From Dongia sedimenti (GTDB taxonomy: Bacteria; Pseudomonadota; Alphaproteobacteria; Dongiales; Dongiaceae), in assembly GCA_030715195.1 (NCBI GenBank), contig JAUYVI010000002.1:620001-684000 (forward strand): a stretch of 64,000 bases of DNA, read 5' to 3'. Below the pieces are notes generated by a model that saw nothing but the letters and a program-made list of their open reading frames with translations, searched no databases and was not told where the DNA came from. The position numbers and the translations under genes are program-made. Below are positions 35,567 through 45,082 of this stretch, one piece after another. Numbering within the stretch: position 1 is the stretch's first letter; each line of letters opens with the position of its first letter.

Positions 35567-37458
35567 TCCTCCGCTGCGACCTTGCCTTCGAGCGTGCCCT
35601 GCGCCTCCAGCCAGGATTCCTCGGCCTCGGCGAGCTTCTGACTGACTTCGGCATGCTTCTTCTGCCAGTCGGCGGCCTCGGCGGGGGCGCGTTCGTAGAG
35701 CTTGGGGTCGGCGAGCTTGGCTTCGACCAGCTTCAAGGCCTGGGTCAGCTTCTCGACCGCGCGGCTCGAGCGTTCGGCCTGCTCTTCGAGCTGGGCGCGC
35801 TTGACCGCGCGCTGGTGTGCGGCCTGGCGGCGCTCTTCCTTGCGAGAGGGACGGTCGCTCTTCTTGCCGGCGCTTTCTCCTCTGGCAGCCGCGCGGGCGT
35901 CGTCCAGCAGGAGCTGACGGTAATCGTCGAGATCGCCGTCGAAGCCGCGGACCGTGCCGTCCTTCACCAGCCAGAGCCGGTCGGCGCAGAGCTCGATCAG
36001 ATGCGGGTCATGGCTGATCAGGACGACGGCGCCGCCGAAGTCGTTGATCGCCTGGACCAGGGCCTGGCGGCTGTCGACGTCGAGATGGTTGGTGGGCTCG
36101 TCCATCAGCAGGATGTTCGGCGCCGACCAGCTCATCAGTGCCAGCAGCAGCCGCGCCTTCTCGCCGCCGGAGAGCGAGCCAACCCGGGTGTTGATCTTGT
36201 CGGGGCCGAAGCCGAAGCGACCGAGATGGCCGCGGCGCTTCTCCGGCGTGATGTTGGGCGCCGCGCGGTCCATCAGGATCAGCGCCGTTGCATCGAGGTC
36301 GAGCTCCTCGGCCTGATGCTGGGCGAAATAGCCGACGCGGATCTTGTTCGAGCGGCGGATCTCGCCTTCCATCGGCTGCAGGCGCTGGGCCAGCAGCTTC
36401 ACAAAGGTGGATTTGCCGTTGCCGTTCGAGCCCAGGAGCGCGATCCGGTCATCGGGATCGAGGCGGAGGTCGAGCTTGCGCAGGATCGGCTTGCCGGGCT
36501 CATAGCCGACCGAGACGTGATCCAGGGTCATCAGCGGCGGCGGCAGTTCCTGCGGCTCGGGGAAATCGAACTCGACGCCCCGCTCCTCCGCGGCGACCGC
36601 GATCGGCTTCATCTTCTCGATCGCCTTCAGGCGCGACTGCGCCTGGCGCGCCTTCGAGGCCTTGTAGCGGAAGCGATCCACGAAGACCATCATGTGCTTG
36701 CGCTGCGCTTCCTGCTTCTGCGCCATCGAGGCCTGCAGCGCCAGGCGCTCGCGCCGCGTGTCCTCGAACGTGTCGTAGCCGCCGGTATAGACCGTGAACT
36801 TGCAGTCATGCAGGTGGATGATCTTGTCCACGACGTTGTTCAACAGATCGCGGTCGTGGCTGACCAGCAGGATCGTGTGCGGATAGTTCTTCAGATAGCC
36901 TTCCAGCCAGAGCGTCGCCTCGAGATCGAGATGGTTGGTCGGCTCGTCGAGCAGCAGCAGTTCGGGGCGCGAGAACAAGACCGCCGCCAGGGCCACGCGC
37001 ATGCGCCAGCCGCCGGAGAAATCGCTGCAAGGCCGCGCCTGCGCCTCGGCGTTGAAGCCGAGGCCGGCGAGGATTTCCGCCGCGCGGGCCTCGGCCGAAT
37101 GGGCATCGATGTCGATCAGCCGCGCGTGGATCTCGCCGATCCGGTCGGGATCCTCGGCGGTCTCCGCCTCCGCCAGCAAAGCGGCGCGCTCCTTGTCGGC
37201 GGCCAGCACGGTTTCCAGCAGGCTCTCCGGCCCGCCCGGCGCCTCCTGGGCCAGCATGCCCATGCGCCAGAGCTTGGGATACTCGACGGTGCCGGAATCC
37301 GCGTGGAGCTTGCCGGAGATGATGTTGAGCAGGGTCGACTTGCCGGTGCCGTTCCGGCCCACGATGCCGGCATGGTGCCCGGCCGGCAGGCTGAACCCGG
37401 TCGAGGACAGGATCTCGCGCCCGGCGATCCGGTAACTGAGGTCGGAAACGGTCAACAT
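35563..37458 (-). CDS. ABC-F family ATPase
   Basis: Soluble, tandem-ATPase protein acting on ribosomes. 631 aa. Two nucleotide-binding domains: Walker A GRNGTGKST and signature FSGGWRMRVALA in the first, Walker A GSNGNGKST and signature LSGGEKARLLLA in the second, each with LDEPTNHLD-type Walker B. The linker between them (FVDRFRYKASKARQAQSR) has the P-site tRNA interaction signature seen in YheS/Uup-like members. A charged C-terminal coiled coil follows (from KKSDRPSRKEERRQ). Closest to the YheS subfamily by eye. No membrane domains, so not a transporter. Confidence 0.9.
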   Translation of the reverse strand: MLTVSDLSYRIAGREILSSTGFSLPAGHHAGIVGRNGTGKSTLLNIISGKLHADSGTVEYPKLWRMGMLAQEAPGGPESLLETVLAADKERAALLAEAETAEDPDRIGEIHARLIDIDAHSAEARAAEILAGLGFNAEAQARPCSDFSGGWRMRVALAAVLFSRPELLLLDEPTNHLDLEATLWLEGYLKNYPHTILLVSHDRDLLNNVVDKIIHLHDCKFTVYTGGYDTFEDTRRERLALQASMAQKQEAQRKHMMVFVDRFRYKASKARQAQSRLKAIEKMKPIAVAAEERGVEFDFPEPQELPPPLMTLDHVSVGYEPGKPILRKLDLRLDPDDRIALLGSNGNGKSTFVKLLAQRLQPMEGEIRRSNKIRVGYFAQHQAEELDLDATALILMDRAAPNITPEKRRGHLGRFGFGPDKINTRVGSLSGGEKARLLLALMSWSAPNILLMDEPTNHLDVDSRQALVQAINDFGGAVVLISHDPHLIELCADRLWLVKDGTVRGFDGDLDDYRQLLLDDARAAARGESAGKKSDRPSRKEERRQAAHQRAVKRAQLEEQAERSSRAVEKLTQALKLVEAKLADPKLYERAPAEAADWQKKHAEVSQKLAEAEESWLEAQGTLEGKVAAEE

Positions 37459-37496
37459 ACTCTAACTTAAGCCTTTTCGGGCAGAGGTCCGGGGCG

Positions 37497-37525
37497 TTGC
37501 GGCAGCGCGGCGAGTTGTATATAAG
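37497..37525 (+). promoter_or_regulatory. ndk promoter
   Basis: TTGCGG (37497-37502), a 17-base spacer, TATAAG (37520-37525). Leader about 60 bases to the ATG. Confidence 0.55.
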
Positions 37526-37593
37526 CCAGCGACCATTTCGCCAAGCCGCTTGAAACGGCGTTTTCCCAGACACTTCTGACCAGGAACGAGACC

Positions 37594-38016
37594 ATGGCCA
37601 AAGAGCGCACCCTTTCGATCATCAAGCCGGACGCGACACGCCGCAACCTGACCGGCAAGATCAACGCGAAGTTCGAGGACGCGGGCTTGCGCATCGTCGC
37701 CCAGCGCCGGGTCTGGCTCTCGGCCGACCAGGCCGGCAAGTTCTACGCGGTCCACAAGGAGCGCCCGTTCTACAACGACCTGGTGAAGTTCATGACCAGC
37801 GGCCCGGTCGTGGTGCAGGTCCTGGAAGGCGAGAACGCCGTCGCCAAGAACCGCGAAGTGATGGGTGCCACCAACCCGGCCAATGCCGCCGCCGGCACCA
37901 TCCGCAAGGAATTCGCGGAATCGATCGAAGCCAACTCGGTGCATGGTTCGGATTCGGCCGAGAACGCGGCGATCGAGATCGCCTTCTTCTTCGCCGGGGT
38001 CGATATCGTCGGCTGA
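37594..38016 (+). CDS. ndk: Nucleoside-diphosphate kinase
   Basis: Transfers phosphate from ATP to nucleoside diphosphates. 140 aa, normal length. [19 protein letters not shown] start, and the phospho-accepting His in [18 protein letters not shown]. Single gene with its own promoter and terminator. Confidence 0.96.
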   Translation: MAKERTLSIIKPDATRRNLTGKINAKFEDAGLRIVAQRRVWLSADQAGKFYAVHKERPFYNDLVKFMTSGPVVVQVLEGENAVAKNREVMGATNPANAAAGTIRKEFAESIEANSVHGSDSAENAAIEIAFFFAGVDIVG

Positions 38017-38040
38017 TCCAAATCGGTCGCTGAAACAGAG

Positions 38041-38071
38041 ACGGCGCCGCCCGACGGGGCGGCGCCGTTTT
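38041..38071 (+). terminator. Rho-independent terminator after ndk
   Basis: 12-base stem (ACGGCGCCGCCC, 38041-38052; partner 38057-38068), four-base loop GACG, and TTTT. It also lies just 3' of the small gene ending at 38091. Confidence 0.85.
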
Positions 38072-38090
38072 GCTTTGGGTCGCGCCGGCG

Positions 38091-38309
38091 TCAGTGCCGC
38101 GCGAAGATCCGGTTGAGCACGATGCCGCTCACGATGATGATGGCGCCGAAGCCGAACACGAACATGCCGAGGCTCGGCCCGTTGATGGCGAAGAGCACGG
38201 TCACCAGGGTCAGCATCAGGGACTCGATCGTCCCCCAGAACAGCAGGCGGGAAACGCCGCCCCAGGTCCGCTGGCGGTCGGCAAGGATTTCGTCGTTCAG
38301 CGTCGTCAT
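38091..38309 (-). CDS. Small membrane protein, possibly related to aa3-type oxidase subunit IV
   Basis: 72 aa with two hydrophobic segments (LLFWGTIESLMLTLVTVLFA and MFVFGFGAIIIVSGIVLN). The RTWGGVSRLLFWGTI part resembles the single-helix bacterial aa3-type cytochrome c oxidase subunit IV, where a charged N-terminus precedes a T-x-x-G-F-x-K-x-x-K-W-G-T pattern. The second helix is extra. No oxidase genes are nearby, so the assignment is weak. It lies between ndk (convergent) and the RNase T2-like gene. Confidence 0.55.
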   Translation of the reverse strand: MTTLNDEILADRQRTWGGVSRLLFWGTIESLMLTLVTVLFAINGPSLGMFVFGFGAIIIVSGIVLNRIFARH

Positions 38310-38400
38310 GGGATACCCCGTTCAGTCTTATCCTGGCGCGGAGTTTTACCCGAGCTTGGCCGGCTGGGCAATGCGCTGAAAGGTGCAGGTTTGGGGGAAA

Positions 38401-39261
38401 TCACCGCACCACCGGCCCCTGGGGTTCCAGCGGCGCGGTCTCGACCGGGCCGACCGGCACGCTGTCCGGGGCGGGAGGCTGGCCGGGCGGCGGGGCCGGC
38501 TTGGCCGGCGGGGCTTCCGCACCGGCGATCGGCACCGGCGGGGCATCGACCACGAAGTTCTCCGGGCAGCCCCGGCGCAGCGGGTTGACCGGCTTCCAGA
38601 GCATTTCCTTGTTCAGGCCCCGGGTCAGCGCGCGGGCCGTCACCGAGATCCGCACCTGGAGCAGATGCGATGTGTTGCCGAGCTTGCGGCAGATAAAATC
38701 GACGGCATTCACCTTCTCATCGCCGAAATCCGCCTTGAAGGCTTCCAGCAATTCCGACTGCTTGGCAGTCGCGCCCACCGCGGCCGCGATCTTGCTGTTC
38801 AACTGCGTGGCGGCGACGGACCTGGCGAGCTTGATAGCCCGCGAATAGTAGTCGGCAGCCGAATACATCGTGCAACTGGCATAGCGCGCCCAGAGGCCGC
38901 GGTCCTGGCAGGACTGCATCACCGGCATCAGGGTCTTCAGCTGCAGCGTCAATGTGTCCGGGATCTTCGGCTGGTACATGTCGCACCATTTCCGCGACCG
39001 ATCCATGCTCTCGTCATCGAGCATGGTGTAGCAGAAGGTGTTCGAAGCGTTGCTCGGCCGCGCCGATTGCAGTGCCATGAAGGCGAGGTTGAGGCCGTCA
39101 TAGCGCCGCAAGGTCAGTTCCTTGCACTCGGCGCGGTCGGGTTCGAATTTGCAAAGGCCGGGCATCCAGACCATGAGCAAAGCGTAATGGTCGGTCACGT
39201 CGGCGCGGGCGGCGGGCGAAAGGCCGGCCAGGAACAAGAGCGCCAGGACCCAGCGCCGCAT
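38401..39261 (-). CDS. Secreted RNase T2-like protein lacking catalytic histidines
   Basis: 286 aa with a signal peptide (MRRWVLALLFLAGLSPAARA). The fold marks of RNase T2 are visible: HYALLMVWMPGLC (residues 25-37) matches the usual LSWSPGFC; RGLWARYASCTMYSAADYYSR (121-141) matches the W-E-K-H-G-T-C catalytic segment; VDFICRK and LLQVRISV match the late Cys strand and the EVRIC-like strand. The first catalytic segment, normally HGLWP, is here NLAFMAL, and the second has Tyr127 in place of His. The C-terminal ~45 residues are Pro-rich. So this is probably an inactive RNase T2 relative; this identification is by eye. It ends three bases before purN on the same strand. Confidence 0.65.
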   Translation of the reverse strand: MRRWVLALLFLAGLSPAARADVTDHYALLMVWMPGLCKFEPDRAECKELTLRRYDGLNLAFMALQSARPSNASNTFCYTMLDDESMDRSRKWCDMYQPKIPDTLTLQLKTLMPVMQSCQDRGLWARYASCTMYSAADYYSRAIKLARSVAATQLNSKIAAAVGATAKQSELLEAFKADFGDEKVNAVDFICRKLGNTSHLLQVRISVTARALTRGLNKEMLWKPVNPLRRGCPENFVVDAPPVPIAGAEAPPAKPAPPPGQPPAPDSVPVGPVETAPLEPQGPVVR

Positions 39262-39264
39262 CGT

Positions 39265-39924
39265 CTAGAGCGCCGGGCTGAAGAGAACCGTCGGCTCGGT
39301 CCGGCCATCGACGATCGCGCGATCGTCCTCGATGGTGACCCGGCCTTCGGCGATCAACCGCAAGGCCAATGGAAAGAGCTTGTGCTCGGCCGCCAGGACC
39401 CGGGCGCCCAGCGTGTCCGGCGTATCGCTCGCCAGGACGGGAACCGCGGCCTGGGCGATGATCGGACCGGTATCGGTCTCATGTCGCACGAAATGCACGG
39501 TGGCACCGTGCAGCTTCACGCCGCGCTTCAGGGCGCGGCGATGCGTATCGACGCCGCGAAACGAGGGGAGCAGCGCCGGATGGATGTTGACCATCCGGTC
39601 ACGCCAAGCGGCGACGAAGCCTTCGGTCAGCAGGCGCATGAAGCCGGCGAGGACGACGAGCTCGGCGCCGGATTCCCGGATCGCGCGGTCGAGCGTCGCG
39701 TCGAAAGCGACGCGGTCGGGAAAGGTCTTATGATCGATGACCGCGGTCGGGATGCCGGCTTTCTTCGCGCGCTCGATGCCGCCGACATCGGGACGGTTCG
39801 AGATCACCTTGACGATGCGGACCGGACTGCTGGTGATCACCGGGCCGAAATGATCGATCAGCGCCTGCAGGTTGCTGCCGCGGCCGGAGATCAGCACCGC
39901 GACTTTCAGCGGTTTCGTTACCAT
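39265..39924 (-). CDS. purN: Phosphoribosylglycinamide formyltransferase
   Basis: Adds the formyl group to glycinamide ribonucleotide from 10-formyl-THF. 219 aa. Phosphate loop [10 protein letters not shown], catalytic His in [15 protein letters not shown], Asp in [16 protein letters not shown]. The ATG lies seven bases inside the purM 3' end, so the two are coupled. Confidence 0.94.
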   Translation of the reverse strand: MVTKPLKVAVLISGRGSNLQALIDHFGPVITSSPVRIVKVISNRPDVGGIERAKKAGIPTAVIDHKTFPDRVAFDATLDRAIRESGAELVVLAGFMRLLTEGFVAAWRDRMVNIHPALLPSFRGVDTHRRALKRGVKLHGATVHFVRHETDTGPIIAQAAVPVLASDTPDTLGARVLAAEHKLFPLALRLIAEGRVTIEDDRAIVDGRTEPTVLFSPAL

Positions 39925-40943
39925 CGCCCGGTATTGACGACGCGGCAGCCGGGCTCGTCGTCGACGCGCGCCCGGATCGTGCCGATCACCGAGACCTGCT
40001 CGCCGGCACTCTGAAGAACGGTGCGCACGGCTTCGGCGCGATCCGGCGCGGTCACCAGCACCATGCCGATGCCGCAGTTGAAGGTGCGCGCCATCTCCTG
40101 GGCGTCGATGCCGGCGGTCTTGCGCAGCCAGGCGAAGACCGGCGGCTGTTGCCAGCTTGCCGCGTCGATCTCACAGGCGAGGTCCTTCGGCAGCACGCGC
40201 GGGATGTTCTCCAGCAGGCCGCCGCCGGTGATATGGGCCAGGGCCTTCACGCCGCCCGCCCGGATCGCGGCGAGGCAGCTCTTCACATAGATCTTCGTGG
40301 GCGCGAGCAGCGCCGCGCCGAGAGTCTTGGTGGGGTCGAACGGCGCCTTGGCGCCGTAATCCAGGCCGGCGACCGAGACCACCTTGCGGACCAGCGAGTA
40401 GCCGTTGGAATGCACCCCGGAGGAGCCGAGGCCGAGCACGACATCGCCGGCCTTCACGTCCGAACCGGTGATCTGTTGTCCACGCTCGACCGCGCCGACC
40501 GCGAAGCCAGCGAGATCGTAGTCGCCCTTGGCATACATGCCGGGCATTTCCGCGGTCTCGCCGCCGACCAGGGCGCAACCGGCCTGGAGGCAGCCGTCCG
40601 AGATGCCGGCGACGATCTGCCGGCCGCTTTCGACGTCGAGCTTGCCGGTGGCGAAGTAGTCGAGGAACAGCAACGGCTCCGCGCCCTGCACGACCAGATC
40701 GTTCACGCACATGGCGACGAGGTCGATGCCGATCGTGCCATGCTCGCCGGCTTCGATGGCGATCTTCAACTTGGTGCCGACGCCGTCGGTGGTCGCGACC
40801 AGGATCGGGTCGTTGTAGCCCGCCGCCTTGAGGTCGAAGAACGCTCCGAATCCGCCGAGGCCCGCATCGCTGCCTTTGCGCGCCGTCGCCTTCGCAAGCG
40901 GCTTGATCGCCTCCACCAGCGCATTGCCGGCATCGATATCCAC
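39918..40943 (-). CDS. purM: Phosphoribosylformylglycinamidine cyclo-ligase (5' end probably frameshifted)
   Basis: Makes AIR from FGAM using ATP. 341 aa from a GTG at 40943. The family body is complete ([83 protein letters not shown]). In-frame codons upstream of the GTG encode NGLTYRDAG, conserved in PurM, but have no start codon. The ATG at 40996, right after GGGGAGG, is out of frame by one base (53 bases to the GTG); one added base near 40979 would give a normal PurM N-terminus. See the finding. Confidence 0.9.
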   Translation of the reverse strand: MDIDAGNALVEAIKPLAKATARKGSDAGLGGFGAFFDLKAAGYNDPILVATTDGVGTKLKIAIEAGEHGTIGIDLVAMCVNDLVVQGAEPLLFLDYFATGKLDVESGRQIVAGISDGCLQAGCALVGGETAEMPGMYAKGDYDLAGFAVGAVERGQQITGSDVKAGDVVLGLGSSGVHSNGYSLVRKVVSVAGLDYGAKAPFDPTKTLGAALLAPTKIYVKSCLAAIRAGGVKALAHITGGGLLENIPRVLPKDLACEIDAASWQQPPVFAWLRKTAGIDAQEMARTFNCGIGMVLVTAPDRAEAVRTVLQSAGEQVSVIGTIRARVDDEPGCRVVNTGRW

Positions 40944-40989
40944 GCCGGCATCGCGATAGGTGAGGCCGTTTCCGCTGGTCCCGCTTGTG

Positions 40990-41019
40990 ATGACATCCTC
41001 CCCGGTTCTGGGCTATAAG
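40990..41019 (+). promoter_or_regulatory. Promoter candidate for the DUF2066 gene
   Basis: ATGACA (40990-40995), an 18-base spacer, TATAAG (41014-41019). The same ~50 bases must carry the divergent purM promoter; the GGCTATAAGCC core is nearly palindromic. Confidence 0.45.
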
Positions 41020-41057
41020 CCAGGGACGGGACAATAGCGTTTTCAAGACGGTTTTCA

Positions 41058-42248
41058 ATGGGCGTCGCCGCCGGTTTTCTGGGGAAAATTCGCAAGCTTG
41101 CCAGTGCCTTGGCCATGGCCGTCGCATTCGGGGCGATTGGCCTCGCGGCCGCGCCCGCCGAGGCGCAGCAGAACGTCTACGTGGCGGCCGGAATCCCGGT
41201 CGATATCACGGGCGATCTCGCCACCTTGCGCGAGAAGGCGATGCTGCAGGCCCAGCGCGAGGGTCTGCAAAAAGTGCTCTCGACCATCGCTTCGGCCGAG
41301 GACCTGAAATCCATCACCCTGCCCGGCGACGACGAGATCACCAGCTGGGTGCAGGATTTCGAGATCGAGGAGGAGAAGACCTCGGCCTCGCGCTATATCG
41401 GCCGCTTCACTTTCCGCTTCATGGCGGATCCGATTCGGCAGTTCCTGAGCCAGCAGGGCATCGCCTATGCCGAGACCGAATCGAAAGCGGTGCTGGTCCT
41501 CCCCGTTTACACCACCGAGACCGGCGACACCGAGCTCTGGGGTCCGACCAACCCCTGGTTCGCCGCCTGGGCTTCGCGCCAGCAGCAGCCCGGCCTGGTG
41601 CCGATCAAGACACCGGTCGGCGACCTGCCCGATACCAACGCGATCAGCGCGACCCAGGCCCTGGCCGGCGACAAGGTCCGGATACAGGCGCTTGCCGACC
41701 GCTATGCGGTGGGTGACGTGATGGTCGCCGAGGCCGCCCTGCAGCCGCCTTCGCCCGACGGCAAGCGTGTGCTCGCGCTGACGGTCGCGAGCTATGGCGC
41801 GGACAATGTGCAGAACCTGAAGGACCAGGTGGTCAGCGACACCGGCGACGTCGATCAGCTGCTCCACGACGGCGTCGAACGGATCGCCGAGCTGGTGCAG
41901 AATTCATGGAAGCTCGAGAATCTGGTCGATCCGAACAGCCGGGCCACGGTCCAGGTCCATGTGCCGTTCACGAGTCTGTCGCAATGGGTCGCGGTGAAGC
42001 GACATCTCGCCCAGGTCAACCTGATCAAGAGCGTCAACCTCACCCGCCTCGCCCGCAACGGCGCCGACATCGAGCTCACCTATCTCGGCGACGAGGTGCA
42101 GTTCATCCGCGCGCTCAACCAGGCCGACCTGATGATCACCTCCAGCGGCGAGGGCCTCCAGACCATGACCCTGGCGCCCGGCGGCGGCACGATGGGCGGC
42201 GGGATGCAGACCAGTCCCGACCTTACCCAGCCCGCCGCACCGCAATGA
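41058..42248 (+). CDS. DUF2066 domain protein, probably periplasmic
   Basis: 396 aa with an N-terminal signal (hydrophobic LASALAMAVAFGAIGLAAAP ending AEA). The mature start QNVYVAAGIPVDITGDLATLREKAMLQAQREGLQKVL is characteristic of DUF2066. The C-terminal end is Gly/Met-rich (GGGTMGGGMQ). Function unknown. It is transcribed with the AI-2E family transporter gene 37 bases downstream, then hdaA, an order common in related bacteria. Confidence 0.8.
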   Translation: MGVAAGFLGKIRKLASALAMAVAFGAIGLAAAPAEAQQNVYVAAGIPVDITGDLATLREKAMLQAQREGLQKVLSTIASAEDLKSITLPGDDEITSWVQDFEIEEEKTSASRYIGRFTFRFMADPIRQFLSQQGIAYAETESKAVLVLPVYTTETGDTELWGPTNPWFAAWASRQQQPGLVPIKTPVGDLPDTNAISATQALAGDKVRIQALADRYAVGDVMVAEAALQPPSPDGKRVLALTVASYGADNVQNLKDQVVSDTGDVDQLLHDGVERIAELVQNSWKLENLVDPNSRATVQVHVPFTSLSQWVAVKRHLAQVNLIKSVNLTRLARNGADIELTYLGDEVQFIRALNQADLMITSSGEGLQTMTLAPGGGTMGGGMQTSPDLTQPAAPQ

Positions 42249-42285
42249 CGCGGCCGCTCCGGCTCGGCATCGCCCCGGCGCGGCA

Positions 42286-43398
42286 ATGACCACGAGCCAA
42301 CAGATTCGCTTCTGGCTGATCGGACTGGTCGTCGCGCTGATCGCCGTCTATCTGCTGCGCGCGATCCTGCTGCCCTTCGTGGCCGGCATGGCGATCGCGT
42401 ATTTCCTCGACCCGGCCTGCGACAAGCTCGAGAAGTGGATGTCGCGCACCGTGGCCACCAGCGTGGTGACACTGGTCTTCGCCCTGCTGATCGTACTCGC
42501 TTCCGTGCTGATCGTGCCGTTGCTGATCGATCAGCTGTCCCAGTTCCTGACCGCGCTGCCGGACCTGTTCAACCGGGCGCATGCGAAGCTGCTGCCCTAT
42601 TATGCAAGCCTGCAGCAGCGCTTCGGCCTGCCCGATCTGACCGAGCTCGCGGATATGGCGCGCACCCGGATGGGATCCGGGCTGACCTGGATCGGACAGA
42701 CGCTGCTCAACGTGGCGCAGGGCGGCGTCGCAATCGCCAACCTGCTGTCGCTGATCTTCATCACCCCGGTCGTGACCTTCTATCTGCTGCGCGACTGGGA
42801 CCGCATCGTCACCCAGATCGACGGGCTGCTGCCGCGGCAGCACGCCGCGATCATTCGCGGCCAGGGCCGCGAGATCGACCGAACGCTCGCCGGCTTCGCG
42901 CGCGGCCAGGCGACGGTCTGCCTGGTGCTCGCCACCTATTATGCGACCGCCCTGATGATCGTGGGCCTGCCCTTCGGCCTGGTCGTCGGCATCGCCGCCG
43001 GACTGCTGACTTTCGTCCCCTATCTCGGCGCGATCGGCGGGTTCATCATCGCGATGGCGATCGCGCTCATCAACTTCGACACCTGGACCGGCGTGATCGC
43101 CGTCGCCGCCATCTTCGGGGTGGGCCAGATCATGGAAGGCAACGTGCTGACGCCGAAGCTGGTCGGCGATCGTGTCGGGCTGCATCCGGTCTGGGTGATC
43201 TTCGCCTTGCTGGCGGGCGGTACGCTGTTCGGCTTCCTCGGCCTGCTGCTCGCGGTGCCGACCGCCGCCGGCATCGGCGTCCTGGTCCGCTTCGCACTCT
43301 CGCGCTATCTGGTGAGCCCGGTCTATCTCGGGCGCGCCAAGGCAGCATCGGCGCCGGTTCCGCCTTTGGTCGGCATCGATCGTCCTGAAGCCGAGTGA
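42286..43398 (+). CDS. AI-2E family transporter (PerM/YdiK type)
   Basis: Inner-membrane protein of 370 aa with about seven to eight hydrophobic helices. Typical blocks are [21 protein letters not shown] near the N-terminus, the amphipathic lumenal region after [20 protein letters not shown], and the conserved C-terminal part ([38 protein letters not shown]). Family members include AI-2 exporters and Na+/H+ antiporters, so the substrate is open. Its stop shares one base with the hdaA start (TGATG). Confidence 0.88.
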   Translation: MTTSQQIRFWLIGLVVALIAVYLLRAILLPFVAGMAIAYFLDPACDKLEKWMSRTVATSVVTLVFALLIVLASVLIVPLLIDQLSQFLTALPDLFNRAHAKLLPYYASLQQRFGLPDLTELADMARTRMGSGLTWIGQTLLNVAQGGVAIANLLSLIFITPVVTFYLLRDWDRIVTQIDGLLPRQHAAIIRGQGREIDRTLAGFARGQATVCLVLATYYATALMIVGLPFGLVVGIAAGLLTFVPYLGAIGGFIIAMAIALINFDTWTGVIAVAAIFGVGQIMEGNVLTPKLVGDRVGLHPVWVIFALLAGGTLFGFLGLLLAVPTAAGIGVLVRFALSRYLVSPVYLGRAKAASAPVPPLVGIDRPEAE

Positions 43399-44045
43399 TG
43401 CGACCCGAGCAATTGCCGCTGGACCTGCCGGTCCGCAACGCCATGAATGCCGCCGGCTTCGTGGTCTCCGACAGCAACCGCGATGCGGTCGCGTGGCTGG
43501 ACCGCTGGCCGGATTGGCCGAACGGCATCCTGGCGGTCTATGGCCCGCCCGGCTGCGGCAAGACCCACCTCGCGCATGTCTGGCAAGCCCGCAGCACCGC
43601 GCGCTTTCTGGAGCCGAGTGCGTTGGAGCATTTGCCGCTGGGCGAGAATCTGATCCTCGACGGGATCCGCCTCCCGGAAGAGCATCTCTTTCACCTGATC
43701 AACCACGTCCGGGCGCAGCAAACCACGCTGCTGATCCTCGATCGCGAGCCGCCGGCGCGCTGGGCGGTACGGCTGCCCGATCTCGCCTCGCGCTTGGCCA
43801 GCGTGCCGGCGGTCGCGGTGCTGCCGCCCGACGACACCTTGCTGGCGGCCGTGCTCGCCAAGCATTTCGTCGACCGGCAGGTCGAGGTGGCGCCGGAGGT
43901 GATCGCCTATCTGGTGAAGCAGATCGAGCGCTCGTTCGTCGCCGCGGAAACCATGGCGCGGCGGCTGGATCGCGAGGCCATGGCGCGGCGCGCGCCGATC
44001 ACCATCCGGCTCGCGCGCGACCTTTTGAGCGGCGAAGATTCCTGA
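43398..44045 (+). CDS. hdaA: DnaA regulatory inactivator-type AAA+ protein HdaA
   Basis: DnaA-like ATPase that, with the sliding clamp, promotes hydrolysis of DnaA-bound ATP. 215 aa. An N-terminal clamp-binding-like motif QLPLDLPV is followed by Walker [13 protein letters not shown]; the Walker B-like strand is LILDGI rather than the DEI-type. The small lid domain follows ([21 protein letters not shown]). No DnaA-type DNA-binding domain. ATG at 43398 is chosen, sharing a base with the upstream stop. Confidence 0.85.
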   Translation: MRPEQLPLDLPVRNAMNAAGFVVSDSNRDAVAWLDRWPDWPNGILAVYGPPGCGKTHLAHVWQARSTARFLEPSALEHLPLGENLILDGIRLPEEHLFHLINHVRAQQTTLLILDREPPARWAVRLPDLASRLASVPAVAVLPPDDTLLAAVLAKHFVDRQVEVAPEVIAYLVKQIERSFVAAETMARRLDREAMARRAPITIRLARDLLSGEDS

Positions 44046-44122
44046 GGTCCGGCGCGGCTTTGAGTCGACATTCGCGGTGCCCCTCGCCTAACATCCGCCG
44101 CGACTTCGAGAGGAATTCCGAC

Positions 44123-44608
44123 ATGGCACGCGAACAACTGAAGACCCACGACATCCCGGCCGACAAGCTGCAGGGCCTGACCCGTGCGGTCATGACGACC
44201 AGCAAGGGCGACATCACCATTGATCTCTTTCCCAAAGAGGCGCCGAACACCGTCGCCAACTTCTACACCCTGGCTTCCGACGGCTTCTATGACGGGCTGG
44301 CCTTTCACCGCGTGATCCCCGGCTTCGTCGCCCAGGGCGGCTGCCCGGAAGGCACCGGTGCCGGCGGCCCCGGCTGGGTCATCGCCTGCGAGACCAAAGG
44401 CAATCCGCACAAGCACAAGACCGGCTCGCTCTCCATGGCGCATCGCGGGAAGGATACCGGCGGCTCGCAGTTCTTCCTGGTTCTGGCGCCCCAGCCGCAC
44501 CTGGACGGACTGCACACGGTGTTCGGCCAAGTCTCCGAAGGCCTCGACGTCATGCAGGACCTCGAAGTCGGCGACGAAATCAAGAGCATCAAGTTTACCG
44601 GGCATTAA
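44123..44608 (+). CDS. Peptidyl-prolyl cis-trans isomerase, cyclophilin type
   Basis: 161 aa cytoplasmic cyclophilin (no signal peptide). Active-site residues in [52 protein letters not shown], with the PPIase Arg and Phe. GAGAGGAA precedes the ATG at 44123. It is about 77 bases after hdaA. Confidence 0.93.
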   Translation: MAREQLKTHDIPADKLQGLTRAVMTTSKGDITIDLFPKEAPNTVANFYTLASDGFYDGLAFHRVIPGFVAQGGCPEGTGAGGPGWVIACETKGNPHKHKTGSLSMAHRGKDTGGSQFFLVLAPQPHLDGLHTVFGQVSEGLDVMQDLEVGDEIKSIKFTGH

Positions 44609-44793
44609 CCGACAAACGGGCTGAAGCCGCAGCATTCGGCCGTCAGGTGCGATTTTCAGTGCATTTAGCGCAGTTATCGGACGGAACGGCTGAGTGTTTG
44701 CTCCTAACCCTTTGTTAAGTTGGAGTATGACAAAATACGGACAGGTTCGAGGCACCCTGAACCGTATTGTCTGGTGGGATGGAGTAACAACCC

Positions 44794-45081
44794 ATGTTCA
44801 AGTTTCTGGCCGGTCCAGAACGCGACCGGACTGAAGTGAAGATCGACAAGGAGTCGGTCGAGCGCCTGCAGGTCGGCGCCGTGCTGCTGGAAAGCTGCGA
44901 ATTCCTGCCCAAACACCGCTTTCCGCAATGGAAAGTGATCAAGTGCTTCCAGGATCGCAACAACACGCCGCATGTCACGATCCAGAACCTGCACGAGCCG
45001 AGCTCGTGCAAGTCGCTGTCGCTGCAAGGCCTGGTGACCAGCCGCAAGTACTACGCGCTGCAGTCGAGCTACGCGCACTGA
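44794..45081 (+). CDS. Conserved small cytoplasmic protein of unknown function
   Basis: I do not recognise the family. 95 aa, no signal or membrane segment, mixed alpha/beta appearance, three cysteines (ESCEF, IKCFQ, SSCKS). GGAG lies upstream of the ATG, and the region before it (TTGTTA at 44709-44714 and an A/T-rich stretch) could be its promoter. Codon usage looks like that of the neighbours. It converges with the EamA gene with only one base between stops. Confidence 0.7.
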   Translation: MFKFLAGPERDRTEVKIDKESVERLQVGAVLLESCEFLPKHRFPQWKVIKCFQDRNNTPHVTIQNLHEPSSCKSLSLQGLVTSRKYYALQSSYAH

Positions 45082-45082
45082 T

